Part shown: piece after piece, positions 52,386 to 63,320 of the stretch
Numbering within the stretch: the first letter of the stretch is position 1
Layout: the number at the start of each line of letters is the position of its first letter
Notes under the pieces: generated by a model
What the model saw: only the letters and a program-made list of their open reading frames with translations
Told to the model about the DNA's origin: nothing
The model's database searches: none
Made by a program: the position numbers and the translations under genes
Assembly (NCBI GenBank): GCA_012519925.1
Contig: JAAYPF010000087.1
Coordinates: 1-64,000, forward strand
DNA length: 64,000 nt
From: Clostridiaceae bacterium
GTDB lineage: Bacteria > Bacillota > Clostridia > Acetivibrionales > Acetivibrionaceae
Direction: 5' to 3'

Positions 52386-53411
52386 TTAATTTTGGTTAAG
52401 GCTTGCTACATTCTTTATTACTATAGTCCTTGTCCCGTCAATATTACTGATAATTTCAAATTTATCTCTATCTCCATATAGCTTATAGTCCATCACAATC
52501 TCAATATTGTCGTTTGTTTTAAGTCTTATCTTGTTGAGTTTTCTTTCTACCCACTCCCTATCAACTTCAAACTTCTCGTGATTAAGACCTTTTTCACGCA
52601 AATTATTTACAAACTCGTCACGAAGTTCTTCTTTTTTAGCAAATACCTTGTTAGAAAAATGCTCTAGTTCTATTTCATCTTCTTGACGAATAGCATTATT
52701 AACAAAGTCCCTAACTTCCTCTGCAAACAGCTCTCCTTCCTTCACCTTACTGCGTACCCAATTTTCAGTTTCTCTCTTAAGTATTTTTGTACAGGTTTTA
52801 CTGTCAAGTATAAGCTCCGCACCTAAAAAAGTCTGAAGAAAAAACTGAGCAATAGGTTCTTCTGCACCTTTAGATATCTGGTTATCAAGAATAACAAGTT
52901 CGTGGTCATTATGCATTATAGGTGAAATTACAAAAGCACATTTCTGAATCCTTTGATTAACCCCTGGTAAACTTATATCCTGCTTTTTGATATAGATTTT
53001 GAACTTACTGTCCACCACTTCAATATCATGAATAAAGGATACAGTATAATCCATTTTTAAAATAGCCACCACAGGTACATTGTCATCCTCATAAAGACAT
53101 ACTATTAAATCCGTAGAGGATATACTGCTGTTTGTCTTTATTGCTTTAAAAAGCTGTCTTGCAATGTCCTTTGAGCCTTCTAGAAAATATTCATTGTCTG
53201 ATAAAATCCTATAAGAAACTTCTTTTACTATATTAAGACCGTCCTTAAATCTTGCCTTTCTTGATTCATCATCATTAATAGATTTTGTAATATGCTTTTC
53301 CAGAAACATTTCAATATCTTCATTTATATCCAATTCAAACTCATTTAGTAAAGGCTCGTCTGCTTCTTTATCAAGCACATGAATAACAGCCTTTTTCACC
53401 TCAATTGCCAA
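52386..53411 (-). CDS. Nucleoid-associated protein (NdpA/YejK family)
   Basis: A 341-aa cytoplasmic protein of the PF04245 37-kDa nucleoid-associated family. The N-terminus MAIEVKKAVIHVLDKEADEPLLNEFEL, the phrase VVAILKMDYT, and ICIL-like strands are typical. Its role in Gram-positives is unclear; some homologues are next to phage-defence or nuclease genes, but none is here. The start is TTG with GGGAGGGG 7 nt upstream. Monocistronic. Confidence 0.82.
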   Translation of the reverse strand: MAIEVKKAVIHVLDKEADEPLLNEFELDINEDIEMFLEKHITKSINDDESRKARFKDGLNIVKEVSYRILSDNEYFLEGSKDIARQLFKAIKTNSSISSTDLIVCLYEDDNVPVVAILKMDYTVSFIHDIEVVDSKFKIYIKKQDISLPGVNQRIQKCAFVISPIMHNDHELVILDNQISKGAEEPIAQFFLQTFLGAELILDSKTCTKILKRETENWVRSKVKEGELFAEEVRDFVNNAIRQEDEIELEHFSNKVFAKKEELRDEFVNNLREKGLNHEKFEVDREWVERKLNKIRLKTNDNIEIVMDYKLYGDRDKFEIISNIDGTRTIVIKNVASLNQN

Positions 53412-53504
53412 GTATTAACCCCTCCCTAGACAAAAAATTCGGGGCATTTGGTCCCTCATTTCTTCACTTTATAAATCTTTCATTATGAAGGCTTATTAGC
53501 TTCA

Positions 53505-53535
53505 TACATAAGAATTTTTTGTTATTTCAAAACAC
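53505..53535 (-). repeat. Shared upstream motif, partial copy 4 (nucleoid-associated gene)
   Basis: On the minus strand GGGTGTTTTGAAATAACA matches the middle of the clpE copy (GGGTGTTTTGAAATAG), 100 bp before the gene start. The AACTAGTCAAA part is missing. Confidence 0.4.
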
Positions 53536-53626
53536 CCATCGCCTTCTAACATAGAAATTGACCAATTAACTTAGACAATTCAAATAAAGTAATTAGTCAA
53601 TCTCCACTTCAAAAATCCAGGATAAC

Positions 53627-55966
53627 TTATTTAAATATCAACACCCCATCACTATCTACATCAATTACGATAGTACATCCTTCTTTGTATTCCCCTCTTA
53701 AATAACGATCGGTCAATTCATCTTCAATGTATTTCTGAATCGTCCTTCTAAGTGGTCTTGCTCCATATTTCTGATCATATCCTAACTTCAGAATATAATC
53801 CTGAACAGCATCGCTCATCTCAATCTTTATTCCCTTATGTTCAACCTCTTCGATAACTTCCTGAAGCATAAGATTGACAATCTGCTTTAATTCATCCCTC
53901 TCGAGTTCATTAAATACAATTATCTCATCTAGACGGTTTAAAAACTCAGGTCTGAATATTTCCTTTAATACCTCTTTTACTTTATTCTCTAGAGCTATAA
54001 AACTGTCATTGGCAAAACCTATACCATGTGCCTTAAGGCTAGTACCGGCGTTTGAAGTCATAATTATTACTGTGTTTTCAAAACTAACCGTCCTTCCATG
54101 GCTGTCAGTCACTCTACCATCCTCAAGTATCTGTAAAAGCATATTGAACACATCGGGGTGGGCTTTTTCTATTTCATCCATAAGAATAACCGAATAGGGT
54201 TTACGTCTAACTTTTTCTGTTAATTGCCCTCCATCATCATAACCCACGTAACCCGGAGGTGCTCCGATCATTTTTGAAACGGTATGCTTCTCCATATACT
54301 CGGACATATCCAATCTTATCAGTGCCTCTTCACTTTCAAAGAGCTCAACAGCAAGAGCTTTGACTAATTCAGTTTTCCCGACTCCTGTTGGACCTACAAA
54401 GATGAAGGAAGTAGGCCTCTTTTTCTTCTTAAAGTCCGCTCTGTTACGTCTTATTGCCTTTGCAACACTTGTAACAGCTTGTTGCTGACCTATAATTCTA
54501 TTGTGCAGCCTTTCTTCAAGATTAAGTAGTTTTTTCGCTTCAAGCTCTGTAAGCTTTTGAACAGGTATTTTCGTCCAAGCTTCAATTACTTGTGCCACAT
54601 CATCTATTGTTATTTCCAGCTCTTTGTTTTTGCATTCCAATTCATTTATCTGCTCAATAAGCTTGCATTCCCGTACCTTAAGATCTGCAGCTTTTTGGTA
54701 TTCAGAAATAGAGTCGGCAGAAATTGCACTTTCCTTTTCTTCCTGAACCTTTTTAAGTTCTTCCTTAAGTGCATCAAATTCTATGAGGCTCACATTATTA
54801 ATGTTTGCTCTTGAACCCGCTTCGTCAAGAACATCTATAGCCTTATCCGGAAGAAAACGATCCGTTATATATCTCTCAGCCATAATAACTGCTGCACGGA
54901 TTACATCATCAGGTATTTTTACCCTGTGATAGGTTTCATAGTAGTCTTTAATACCGCTTAAAATCTCTATTGACTCTTCAACAGAAGGTTCGTCAACCAT
55001 AACAGGTTGAAATCTTCTTTCAAGAGCCGAATCCTTTTCTATGTGTTTACGGTATTCATTTAGTGTAGTGGCACCAATAACCTGTATTTCCCCTTTTGCC
55101 AATGCAGGTTTTAGTATGTTACCCGCATTCATAGCTCCTTCTGCTTCACCTGCACCCATGATATTGTGAAGCTCATCTATTACAAGAATAATGTTGCCAA
55201 GACTCTTTGTTTCTTCAATTATACCCTTCATTCGGCTTTCAAACTGACCCCTAAACTGTGTACCTGCAACTATACTAGTCAGATCAAGAAGGTATACCTC
55301 AGTATTGAAAAGCTTTGCTGGGACTTTCTTCTCAGAAATTCTCACTGCTAAACCTTCGGCTATAGCTGTCTTACCTACTCCCGGCTCACCTATCAAAACT
55401 GGGTTGTTTTTATTTCTCCGGTTCAGAACCTGGATTATTCTGTCTATTTCGTTCTGACGTCCTATAACCCTGTCAATTTTACCTTCTTTAGCCTTATCAT
55501 TAAGGTTTGAACCGTAGGTATCAAGATACTTTTTCTTTTTTGGCGGCTTCTTTTCTTGCGTTTTTGTTCTTGTATTATTTTTGCCTTCCTTATCTTCCTT
55601 TGCGGAACCATCCTCCGTAGTTTCTTTATGTTCGTCATTTTTACTTCCAGAGGGCTCATTACTCTTAAATAAAGTCTTGTTAAAAAGATTAAGGAAAGGA
55701 TTGGAATTGTTATTCCCTCCCGGGTCTGAAACCATACCGCCTAAATTATTTATATCAATATCCTCAAAAAGACTTCCCATCTGCTTATTTAAGTCTTCCA
55801 TTTCTTCATCAGAAATACCTGTCTGTTCAATAATCTGGTTTATCGGCTGAATACCCTGTTTTCTAGCACAGGAAAAACATAAACCTTCCTGATTTTGTTT
55901 GCCGTCTACAATTTTTGTTATAAACACTACTGCTATATTTTCCTTACATATTGAGCACATCATCAT
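53627..55966 (-). CDS. ClpE/ClpC-type Clp protease ATPase with N-terminal zinc finger
   Basis: A 779-aa AAA+ unfoldase that feeds proteins to ClpP or refolds them. A four-cysteine zinc finger (Cys4, Cys7, Cys30, Cys33) precedes a low-complexity linker, marking the ClpE group. AAA1 has Walker [10 protein letters not shown] and AAA2 GPTGVGKTE, with a UVR-like middle coiled coil ([19 protein letters not shown]). No N-terminal Clp_N repeats are seen, as in ClpE. I chose the first of three tandem ATGs, at 55966, 9 nt after GGAG. Promoter TTGACT-17-TATAGG lies upstream. Confidence 0.88.
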   Translation of the reverse strand: MMMCSICKENIAVVFITKIVDGKQNQEGLCFSCARKQGIQPINQIIEQTGISDEEMEDLNKQMGSLFEDIDINNLGGMVSDPGGNNNSNPFLNLFNKTLFKSNEPSGSKNDEHKETTEDGSAKEDKEGKNNTRTKTQEKKPPKKKKYLDTYGSNLNDKAKEGKIDRVIGRQNEIDRIIQVLNRRNKNNPVLIGEPGVGKTAIAEGLAVRISEKKVPAKLFNTEVYLLDLTSIVAGTQFRGQFESRMKGIIEETKSLGNIILVIDELHNIMGAGEAEGAMNAGNILKPALAKGEIQVIGATTLNEYRKHIEKDSALERRFQPVMVDEPSVEESIEILSGIKDYYETYHRVKIPDDVIRAAVIMAERYITDRFLPDKAIDVLDEAGSRANINNVSLIEFDALKEELKKVQEEKESAISADSISEYQKAADLKVRECKLIEQINELECKNKELEITIDDVAQVIEAWTKIPVQKLTELEAKKLLNLEERLHNRIIGQQQAVTSVAKAIRRNRADFKKKKRPTSFIFVGPTGVGKTELVKALAVELFESEEALIRLDMSEYMEKHTVSKMIGAPPGYVGYDDGGQLTEKVRRKPYSVILMDEIEKAHPDVFNMLLQILEDGRVTDSHGRTVSFENTVIIMTSNAGTSLKAHGIGFANDSFIALENKVKEVLKEIFRPEFLNRLDEIIVFNELERDELKQIVNLMLQEVIEEVEHKGIKIEMSDAVQDYILKLGYDQKYGARPLRRTIQKYIEDELTDRYLRGEYKEGCTIVIDVDSDGVLIFK

Positions 55967-56080
55967 TATTATCATCTCCAATCACAAGAGCAGCTACAGT
56001 TCTAAGGCATACCAAAGAATAAGTTCCTACGTTAGTGTAAAGAAAAATTTGGTAAAATTCATTTACTATTTATACAAATT

Positions 56081-56109
56081 CCTATACTCTTAAAAAATTA
56101 ACAAGTCAA
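56081..56109 (-). promoter_or_regulatory. Probable promoter of the clpE-like gene
   Basis: On the minus strand TTGACT (56109-56104) and TATAGG (56086-56081) have a 17-nt spacer, 115 bp before the start codon. Confidence 0.6.
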
Positions 56110-56123
56110 TAGATGTAATTATA

Positions 56124-56172
56124 ACCCAATAAAATCAACTATTTCAAAACACCCTTTGACTAGTTATTATCT
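56124..56172 (-). repeat. Shared upstream motif, copy 2 (clpE-like gene)
   Basis: Minus strand: AACTAGTCAAAGGGTGTTTT then GAAATAGTTGATTTTATTGGG. It matches the DivIVA-side copy at most positions and starts 15 bp upstream of the -35 box. It includes one CtsR-like heptad AGTCAAA but not the tandem pair. Confidence 0.6.
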
Positions 56173-56294
56173 AGAAATCACCTTATTACTACAATATGCT
56201 TATTATATTGTTATATTTCTCTTTGTTACTTAAAACAAACTAATATTTATAATTATTGTTATACATCAAGTATATCATACAATATTTTTTTGGT

Positions 56295-59126
56295 CTAACC
56301 ATCCTTAAGAATTTTTTTAAGGAACTGACCGGTGTAGGATTCCTTAACTTTTACAATTTCTTCAGGAGTCCCCTGAGCAACAATATTGCCTCCATTATTA
56401 CCACCTTCTAGACCTAAGTCAATTATATAGTCCGAAACTTTTATCACGTCAAGGTTATGTTCAATAACCACAACTGTATTTCCCGCGTCAACCAACCTTT
56501 GAAGTATATTAATAAGTCTGTGGACATCGGCAATATGAAGACCGGTAGTTGGTTCATCAAGTATATACATAGTCTTTCCCGTACTTCTCTTTGATAATTC
56601 TGTAGCAAGTTTAACCCGCTGTGCCTCTCCTCCCGATAAGGTGGTTGAAGGCTGACCCACCTTTATATAACCAAGACCTACGTCATTTAGAGTCTCGAGC
56701 TTTTTGTGTATTTTAGGTATGTTCTTGAAAAACTCAACAGCCTCTTCAATCGTCATATCTAAGACGTCAGCGATATTTTTACCTTTATATCTGACCTCCA
56801 AGGTCTCCCTATTATATCTTTTACCCTTACATACTTCACACGGAACATAAACATCAGGTAAAAAATGCATTTCTATTTTAATTATACCATCACCGCTACA
56901 CGCTTCACAACGTCCTCCTTTAATGTTAAAGCTGAACCTGCCAGCTTTATAACCTCTCGTCTTAGCTTCTGTAGTATTTGAGAAAACCTCTCTAATCAAA
57001 TCGAATACTCCGGTATAAGTTGCAGGATTAGACCTAGGTGTGCGTCCTATAGGTGACTGATCTATATCAATAACCTTGTCCAAGTGCTCTAAGCCTTTTA
57101 TTGCTGTATGCTCTCCAGGCTTTTGCTTTGCACGGTTCAACTCATTTGCCAATCTTTTGTACAATATTTCGTTTACAAGACTACTTTTACCTGACCCTGA
57201 AACACCGGTCACAGAAGTAAAAACTCCCAAGGGTATTTTTACATTTATATTTTTTAAATTGTTCTCCTTAGCTCCCAAAACCTCAATCCACTTTCCGTTA
57301 GGCTTGCGGCGCTTCTTTGGTATTTCTACTTTCTTTCTTCCACTTAAGTATTGCCCAGTTATTGAGTTGGGGCTTTTCTTAATTTCCTCCACTGTACCCT
57401 TTGCAATAATCTCGCCACCATGAACACCTGCACCAGGACCTAAATCTATAATATAGTCCGAGGCATTCATAGTATCTTCATCATGTTCAACTACTATGAG
57501 CGTATTTCCCAAATCCCTCAATTTTCTCAAGGTTTTAAGAAGCCTTTCATTATCTTTTTGGTGAAGCCCAATGCTAGGTTCATCTAGAATGTATAAAACC
57601 CCTATGAGCCCAGAGCCAATCTGAGTGGCAAGCCTGATCCTCTGAGCTTCCCCACCGGAAAGCGTACCGGCCGCTCTTGACAGTGTCAGATATTCAAGAC
57701 CCACATCCACCAAAAAACCCAGCCTTTCTTTAATCTCTTTGAGAATCTGGCGTGCTATAAGCCTGTCCCTCTCAGAAAGCTCCACATTGTCAAAAAATTC
57801 CTTTGTCTCTCCTACCGAAACAGAACATATTTCATTTATATTGCGTTTACCCACTGTAACTGCAAGAGATTCTTTTTTAAGCCTTGCACCTTTACACTCA
57901 GGACAAAGGTCATTGCTCATAAATCCTTCGTAGTATTGCTTCGCACTTTCCGAATGTGTTTCTTTATATCTTCTCTCTAAACTATTTACAATGCCTTCAA
58001 AGGAAGTCATAAATGAACCGCTACCGTAATCTTTCTCATATTCCACCTTGATTTTTTCGCCCTTTGTTCCATAAAGAATTATATCTACTATTTTGGACGG
58101 AAGCTTCTCCACCGGTGTATCAACACTAAATTTATAGTGTTTTGCCAAGGCATTTATATACATTCTTGCATATCCATCGCCATTTGCAACATTCCAACCA
58201 TTAGCGTGTACAGCTCCTTCAGCTAAGGATTTTGACTTGTCGGGTATAACCATGTCAGGGTCAATTTTCAGTAATGATCCGAGCCCCCCACAGGTAGGGC
58301 ATGCCCCAAAAGGGTTGTTAAAGGAAAACATCCTTGGTGTAAGTTCGTCAATGCTTATACCACAATCACTACAGGCAAAATTCTGGCTGAATAGAAGCTC
58401 TTCCTTGCCTACAACATCAACAATAAGTAAACCATTACTCAATTTGAGTACTGTTTCTAAAGAATCGGTAAGCCTCTTTCTAATATCAGCTCTTACAATT
58501 AACCTGTCAACAACAATTTCAATGTTGTGCTTTTTGTTTTTATCAAGATTTATTTCATCAGTAATCTCGTAGATCTCTCCATCCACACGGATTCTAACAT
58601 AGCCGCTTTTTTTTATATCCTCTAGCAGCTTGTTATATTCACCTTTCCTACCTCTTACCACAGGTGCTAAAAGCTGTATCTTTGTGCCTTCCTCCATATC
58701 CATTATGCTGTCTGCCATCTGGTCTACAGTCTGTTGGGCTATTTCCTTTCCACAGATATGACAATGCGGTACACCAATTCTTGCATATAAAAGCCTGAGA
58801 TAATCATATATTTCAGTTACTGTACCTACAGTAGACCGGGGATTTCTGCTGGTTGTCTTCTGGTCTATAGATATGGCAGGAGATAACCCCTCTATATAAT
58901 CTACCTCCGGCTTCTCCATCTGCCCTAAAAACATTCTCGCATAAGAAGAAAGGGATTCCATATAACGCCTCTGTCCTTCAGCATAAATAGTGTCAAAGGC
59001 AAGGGAAGACTTTCCGGAACCGCTAAGACCTGTAATAACCACAAGTTGATCTCTAGGTATTTCAATATCAACATTTTTCAAATTGTGCTCTCTCGCACCT
59101 TTTATAATAATTTTGTCTTTCACCAT
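56295..59126 (-). CDS. uvrA: Excinuclease ABC subunit UvrA
   Basis: A 943-aa damage-recognition ATPase of nucleotide excision repair. Two ABC modules are visible: Walker [13 protein letters not shown] with signature [11 protein letters not shown], and [13 protein letters not shown] with [12 protein letters not shown]. Zinc modules show CSDCG...CPTCGG and CEACSGDG...CEVCKGKR. I chose the ATG at 59126 ([16 protein letters not shown] is the family start); its ribosome site GAGAGTG is modest. It follows uvrB by 152 bp on the same strand. Confidence 0.97.
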   Translation of the reverse strand: MVKDKIIIKGAREHNLKNVDIEIPRDQLVVITGLSGSGKSSLAFDTIYAEGQRRYMESLSSYARMFLGQMEKPEVDYIEGLSPAISIDQKTTSRNPRSTVGTVTEIYDYLRLLYARIGVPHCHICGKEIAQQTVDQMADSIMDMEEGTKIQLLAPVVRGRKGEYNKLLEDIKKSGYVRIRVDGEIYEITDEINLDKNKKHNIEIVVDRLIVRADIRKRLTDSLETVLKLSNGLLIVDVVGKEELLFSQNFACSDCGISIDELTPRMFSFNNPFGACPTCGGLGSLLKIDPDMVIPDKSKSLAEGAVHANGWNVANGDGYARMYINALAKHYKFSVDTPVEKLPSKIVDIILYGTKGEKIKVEYEKDYGSGSFMTSFEGIVNSLERRYKETHSESAKQYYEGFMSNDLCPECKGARLKKESLAVTVGKRNINEICSVSVGETKEFFDNVELSERDRLIARQILKEIKERLGFLVDVGLEYLTLSRAAGTLSGGEAQRIRLATQIGSGLIGVLYILDEPSIGLHQKDNERLLKTLRKLRDLGNTLIVVEHDEDTMNASDYIIDLGPGAGVHGGEIIAKGTVEEIKKSPNSITGQYLSGRKKVEIPKKRRKPNGKWIEVLGAKENNLKNINVKIPLGVFTSVTGVSGSGKSSLVNEILYKRLANELNRAKQKPGEHTAIKGLEHLDKVIDIDQSPIGRTPRSNPATYTGVFDLIREVFSNTTEAKTRGYKAGRFSFNIKGGRCEACSGDGIIKIEMHFLPDVYVPCEVCKGKRYNRETLEVRYKGKNIADVLDMTIEEAVEFFKNIPKIHKKLETLNDVGLGYIKVGQPSTTLSGGEAQRVKLATELSKRSTGKTMYILDEPTTGLHIADVHRLINILQRLVDAGNTVVVIEHNLDVIKVSDYIIDLGLEGGNNGGNIVAQGTPEEIVKVKESYTGQFLKKILKDG

Positions 59127-59278
59127 AAATAACACTCTCATTTCCAATCAATATACAACTCTATTAATTACGGCACCGGTCATTGCTACCTTGATTAATA
59201 TTCCGATGCGGTATATATTATATCAAATACAAAGAAAAAATCAAAACATCAGTTCGCCGGAAATATTCTGTATATAAG

Positions 59279-61261
59279 TTAAAGGTCAAACTTTTTTTTG
59301 AGCTCAGTAACCTTATCCCTTAAATCAGCAGCCCTCTCAAACTGCAAATCTGCTGCTGCATTTTTCATCTCTTTTGTCAATCTTTCAATAAGTTCTCGTG
59401 CCTCACTAGCACTTAAGGTATCTTTATCATTATACACAGCATAGTCTACACTTTCCTCGGCAGCTTTTGTAGCTTCAATAACATCCCTTACACCTTTTTT
59501 TATACTCTGAGGTGTAATTCCGTGTTCTTCATTATATTCAATCTGAAGCTTTCTTCTCCTATTGGTCTCGCTGATGGCTTTCTTCATGGACTCGGTAATG
59601 GTATCGGCATACATTATTACTTTACCTTCAACATTTCTAGCGGCTCTACCAACGGTCTGAATTAGAGAAGTTTCCGATCTTAAGAATCCTTCCTTATCGG
59701 CATCAAGTATAGCTACCAAAGAAACTTCAGGTAAATCAAGACCTTCTCTTAAGAGGTTTATACCAACTAAAACATCAAAGACACCAAGCCTCAAATCTCT
59801 AATAATCTCCATTCTTTCAATAGTTTGAATATCCGAGTGGAGATACTTGACTTTAAAATCTAGTTCCTTAAGGTAGTCGGTAAGGTCTTCCGACATTTTC
59901 TTTGTCAATGTAGTAACCAAAACTCGTTCATTTTTCTTTATTCTTTCATTTATTTCGCCAATTAAATCGTCAATTTGTCCCTTAACTGGCTTTACGATTA
60001 TTTCAGGGTCAATTAGCCCTGTAGGTCTTATTATCTGCTCAACCACCTGTTGTGAGTTAGCCTTTTCATATGCAGCAGGCGTTGCACTGACAAAAATTAT
60101 CTGATTTATCCTCTCTTCAAACTCACTAAATTTTAAAGGTCTGTTGTCAAAAGCCGAAGGCAATCTAAAGCCGTAATCCACCAACGACTGCTTTCTAGAT
60201 CTGTCTCCGTTATACATCGCTCCGACTTGGGGAACAGTAACATGGGATTCATCTATCATCATCAGGAAATCATCGGGGAAATAATCAATTAGTGTGTAAG
60301 GAGCACTCCCTGGCTTTCTGCCGCTTATGTGTCTTGAATAATTCTCAATTCCCTGACAAAAACCTACTTCCTGTAACATTTCAAGATCATACATGGTTCT
60401 TTGTTCAAGCCTTTGTGCTTCAAGCAGCTTTCCGTCTGCCTTGAGTTCTTTCAATCTTTCTTGAAGTTCTTGTTCTATATTTACAATTGCCTTTTCCATT
60501 TTTGCCCTTGTGGTTGCATAGTGGGAAGCAGGAAATACTGCAGCATGGGACATGGTACCCAATATTTCACCAGTAAGGTAATTAATTTCAGTTATTCGGT
60601 CTATTTCATCACCAAAAAACTCCACACGAATTACCTCTTCCGATGAATAGGAAGGAAATATGTCCAGCACATCTCCTCTTACACGAAACCTCCCTCGTTT
60701 AAAGTCTATTTCGTTTCTTTCATACTGTATGTCAACAAGCTTTCGGATAATTTCGTCCCTGTCCCTTTGCATACCCTTTCTCAACGACAGCATAAGGTCG
60801 GTATAGTCCTCCGGATCACCTAGACCATAAATACATGAAACACTAGCCACAATAATTACGTCTTTTCTTTCAAATAGGGCAGCAGTAGCTGAGTGCCTTA
60901 ATTTGTCTATCTCATCATTTATGGAAGAGTCTTTTTCTATATATGTGTCTGTAGATGCAATATACGCTTCCGGCTGATAATAGTCGTAATAACTTACAAA
61001 GTACTCTACCAAATTATTCGGAAAGAACTCTTTAAACTCACTGCAAAGCTGTGCAGCAAGTGTTTTATTGTGTGCAATTATAAGGGTTGGCTTTTGCACC
61101 CTTTCAATTACATTAGCCATGGTAAAGGTTTTACCCGAACCGGTGACACCTAAAAGTGTTTGTCCTTTTAGTCCTCGGTTAATGCCTTCACACAATTTAT
61201 CAATAGCCTTAGGCTGGTCACCGCAAGGCTTGTATTCTGATACAATCTTAAACTCCGGCAT
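59279..61261 (-). CDS. uvrB: Excinuclease ABC subunit UvrB
   Basis: A 660-aa helicase-like subunit that verifies damage and loads UvrC. Walker A is GVTGSGKTF near 40, the beta-hairpin tip [11 protein letters not shown] near 95, DESHV marks the DExx box, and QTVGRAARN motif VI. A C-terminal UVR domain ([27 protein letters not shown]) is complete. GGGAGAG precedes the ATG. The upstream promoter overlaps an SOS-type palindrome. Confidence 0.97.
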   Translation of the reverse strand: MPEFKIVSEYKPCGDQPKAIDKLCEGINRGLKGQTLLGVTGSGKTFTMANVIERVQKPTLIIAHNKTLAAQLCSEFKEFFPNNLVEYFVSYYDYYQPEAYIASTDTYIEKDSSINDEIDKLRHSATAALFERKDVIIVASVSCIYGLGDPEDYTDLMLSLRKGMQRDRDEIIRKLVDIQYERNEIDFKRGRFRVRGDVLDIFPSYSSEEVIRVEFFGDEIDRITEINYLTGEILGTMSHAAVFPASHYATTRAKMEKAIVNIEQELQERLKELKADGKLLEAQRLEQRTMYDLEMLQEVGFCQGIENYSRHISGRKPGSAPYTLIDYFPDDFLMMIDESHVTVPQVGAMYNGDRSRKQSLVDYGFRLPSAFDNRPLKFSEFEERINQIIFVSATPAAYEKANSQQVVEQIIRPTGLIDPEIIVKPVKGQIDDLIGEINERIKKNERVLVTTLTKKMSEDLTDYLKELDFKVKYLHSDIQTIERMEIIRDLRLGVFDVLVGINLLREGLDLPEVSLVAILDADKEGFLRSETSLIQTVGRAARNVEGKVIMYADTITESMKKAISETNRRRKLQIEYNEEHGITPQSIKKGVRDVIEATKAAEESVDYAVYNDKDTLSASEARELIERLTKEMKNAAADLQFERAADLRDKVTELKKKFDL

Positions 61262-61585
61262 AATTACTTCTCTCCCAAAATTTTAATTAGATATATTATA
61301 CCACACTGAATTACATGTTCAAACATATGTTTGGGAAATTTTAAACTGAAACTATATTATCGTGATTCCATGCCACTTTAGAGATAGACCTCCCCCTCAG
61401 CCAAAGCTCTTTTTTACAGCATATATAGGAATAATTTCACAAACTAAGCATATATACTTTTTACTAATTTTGTATTATTTTCCATGATTATATGGCATAA
61501 TTTTATGCTTCACAAACTAAAGTATCCTTGAATTCTACTATAGTCGTAATGTATAATATACTTATAATAAAAAGGAGGTAAAAAT
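61262..61585. other. Divergent promoter region between uvrB and the conserved membrane protein
   Basis: 324 bp holding the SOS-controlled uvrB promoter (61295-61333) and a promoter for the rightward gene: TTGAAT (61528-61533), 18-nt spacer, TATAAT (61552-61557). No gene. Confidence 0.65.
61295..61333 (-). promoter_or_regulatory. uvrB promoter with LexA-type SOS box
   Basis: On the minus strand TTGAAC (61322-61317) and TATAAT (61300-61295) have a 16-nt spacer. The 14-bp perfect palindrome CAAACATATGTTTG (61320-61333) overlaps the -35 and matches the Gram-positive LexA box CGAACATATGTTCG except for one position per half. SOS control of uvrBA is usual. Confidence 0.82.
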
Positions 61586-63190
61586 TTGAAAACTTTAAAA
61601 AATATTATTTTTTCTGCCATAATAACTTTTTTGTTGGCATTTATTTTAAACTACATATGGCTACCAGCATGGAATATTCGGTCTATTGGAACATGGTTAT
61701 TTGTAATTATAATTCTACTTATCTTTGCTAAAACATCCTCGGTTCTTAATACATTTTGGTCTATTAATCCTTTTAAAAATAAAAAGCTTCCTAAAACATC
61801 AATGGTGACTTTCGGAATTATCACTGTACTTGTCATCCTTTTAGCAGTAGCAGGACTTTTTAGCAGTAGATTAGTTAAATCAAAAGAATATGCCTCTCTT
61901 CTAGAACAAAACATTGTAGATGGTGATATAGAGGATTACAAAGCTACTATTGATAATGTACCCTTGCTCGATAAAAACAGTTCCTTATTATTAGCTAATA
62001 GGAAGTTGGGAACTTTAATAGACGTTGTTTCTCAGTTTAAAATTGATGATAGTGAACAAATAACAGTTAAGGGTAAACCTATAAGGGTATCTATTTTAGA
62101 ATATGATGGCTTTTTTAAATGGATAAATAACAAAGATTCTGGTTGCCCAGGTTTTATCAAAGTAGATATGACAACACAGGATGCTGACTTAGTACGGGTG
62201 GAAGGAGGCATAAAGTACTCACCGAGCGAATATTTCAGAAGGGACTTAAAAAGATATTTACGAAAAAACTTCCCTACACTAATGTTTGAACAATCAACAT
62301 TAGAACTTGACGAGAACGAACATCCCTATTGGATAGCACCAATAGTCAGCTACAAAATAGGCTTATTTGGAGGTAGGGACATTATTGGAGTGGTGATAGT
62401 AGACGCAGTAACAGGTGTGGTACAAAAATATAATGTTGGCGAAATTCCTGACTGGTTAGACAATGTATTTAGTTCCTCATTAATTATGAATCAATATGAT
62501 GATTATGGTAAATTGCAAAATGGATTTTGGAATTCCATAATTGGACAGAGGGGTGTAAAAGTTACCACAGACGGTTATAACTACATTCCTCAAGGCAATG
62601 ACAATTATATTTATACAGGAGTTACATCTGCTGGTAAGGACGAATCAAATATCGGCTTTATTGTAGCAAACAAAAGAACAAAGGAAGTTGTTTATTATCC
62701 TCAGTCTGGTGCAGAAGAATATTCCGCTATGAGCAGTGCCGAAGGTATGGTCCAGGATTTAGGCTACCAATCAACTTTCCCTCTGCTCCTTAAAATCGAA
62801 GGTCAACCAACATATATGGTAGCTCTAAAAGACGCTGCAGGCCTTGTAAAAATGTACGCTATGATAAATGTAGAGAAATACCAGATAGTCGCAATTGGAG
62901 ACACTATAAAAACCAGTCAAAATAAATATCGAGAACTGCTAAAGAACAGCGGTGTAGAGGTTTTTGAATCTGAAAAATTCCTTGTAAAAGGTAAAATAGA
63001 AGCTATTAAGGAGGCTACTAAACAGGGAACAACCTATTATTATATAAAACTTGAGAATAATAAAAAGTACTTTTCTTTAAGCATCGTTGATAATGAAGAA
63101 ATAATTCTTTTACAGGTTGGAGATTATGTGGAATTAAACAGTGAAATTGATGAAGGCAAGACTATTTTACCTGCAATTTTGGTTAAATAA
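61586..63190 (+). CDS. Conserved membrane-anchored protein of unknown function
   Basis: A 534-aa protein with three N-terminal transmembrane segments (about 5-28, 34-50 and 70-95) and a large extracytoplasmic part. The phrases VKGKPIRVSILEYDGFFKWINNKDSGCPGFIKVDM and GIKYSPSEYFRRDLKRYLR recur in a widespread Firmicutes family without known function, often annotated loosely as CvpA-like; I do not accept that name. The C-terminus (from about 465) looks like a small OB-like domain. TTG start with AAAGGAGG 7 nt upstream. Confidence 0.72.
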   Translation: MKTLKNIIFSAIITFLLAFILNYIWLPAWNIRSIGTWLFVIIILLIFAKTSSVLNTFWSINPFKNKKLPKTSMVTFGIITVLVILLAVAGLFSSRLVKSKEYASLLEQNIVDGDIEDYKATIDNVPLLDKNSSLLLANRKLGTLIDVVSQFKIDDSEQITVKGKPIRVSILEYDGFFKWINNKDSGCPGFIKVDMTTQDADLVRVEGGIKYSPSEYFRRDLKRYLRKNFPTLMFEQSTLELDENEHPYWIAPIVSYKIGLFGGRDIIGVVIVDAVTGVVQKYNVGEIPDWLDNVFSSSLIMNQYDDYGKLQNGFWNSIIGQRGVKVTTDGYNYIPQGNDNYIYTGVTSAGKDESNIGFIVANKRTKEVVYYPQSGAEEYSAMSSAEGMVQDLGYQSTFPLLLKIEGQPTYMVALKDAAGLVKMYAMINVEKYQIVAIGDTIKTSQNKYRELLKNSGVEVFESEKFLVKGKIEAIKEATKQGTTYYYIKLENNKKYFSLSIVDNEEIILLQVGDYVELNSEIDEGKTILPAILVK

Positions 63191-63205
63191 AACACAAATA
63201 TTTAA

Positions 63206-63246
63206 TAGAGTGGATATCCTGAGCCTTTTTCATGGGTATCCCTCTA
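63206..63246 (+). terminator. Hairpin after the conserved membrane protein gene
   Basis: TAGAG/CTCTA and GGATA/TATCC pair in order to form an imperfect stem just past the stop codon; no strong T-run follows. Confidence 0.45.
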
Positions 63247-63320
63247 ATTGATATTAAAAGAGAAATAGTAGACAAGTTGGAGCCAGCGGATTTAGATAAA
63301 AACTGAAGCAAATACCAAAT

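Larger units (their letters stand above)
55967..56294. other. Intergenic region upstream of the clpE-like gene
   Basis: 328 bp. It holds the promoter (56081-56109), the shared motif (56124-56172) and the uvrA end. No CtsR tandem operator or CIRCE element was found. Confidence 0.55.

Noticed and set aside
56110-56180. CtsR operator before the clpE-like gene
   Set aside because: Only one AGTCAAA heptad is present; the tandem second heptad at the proper spacing is missing.
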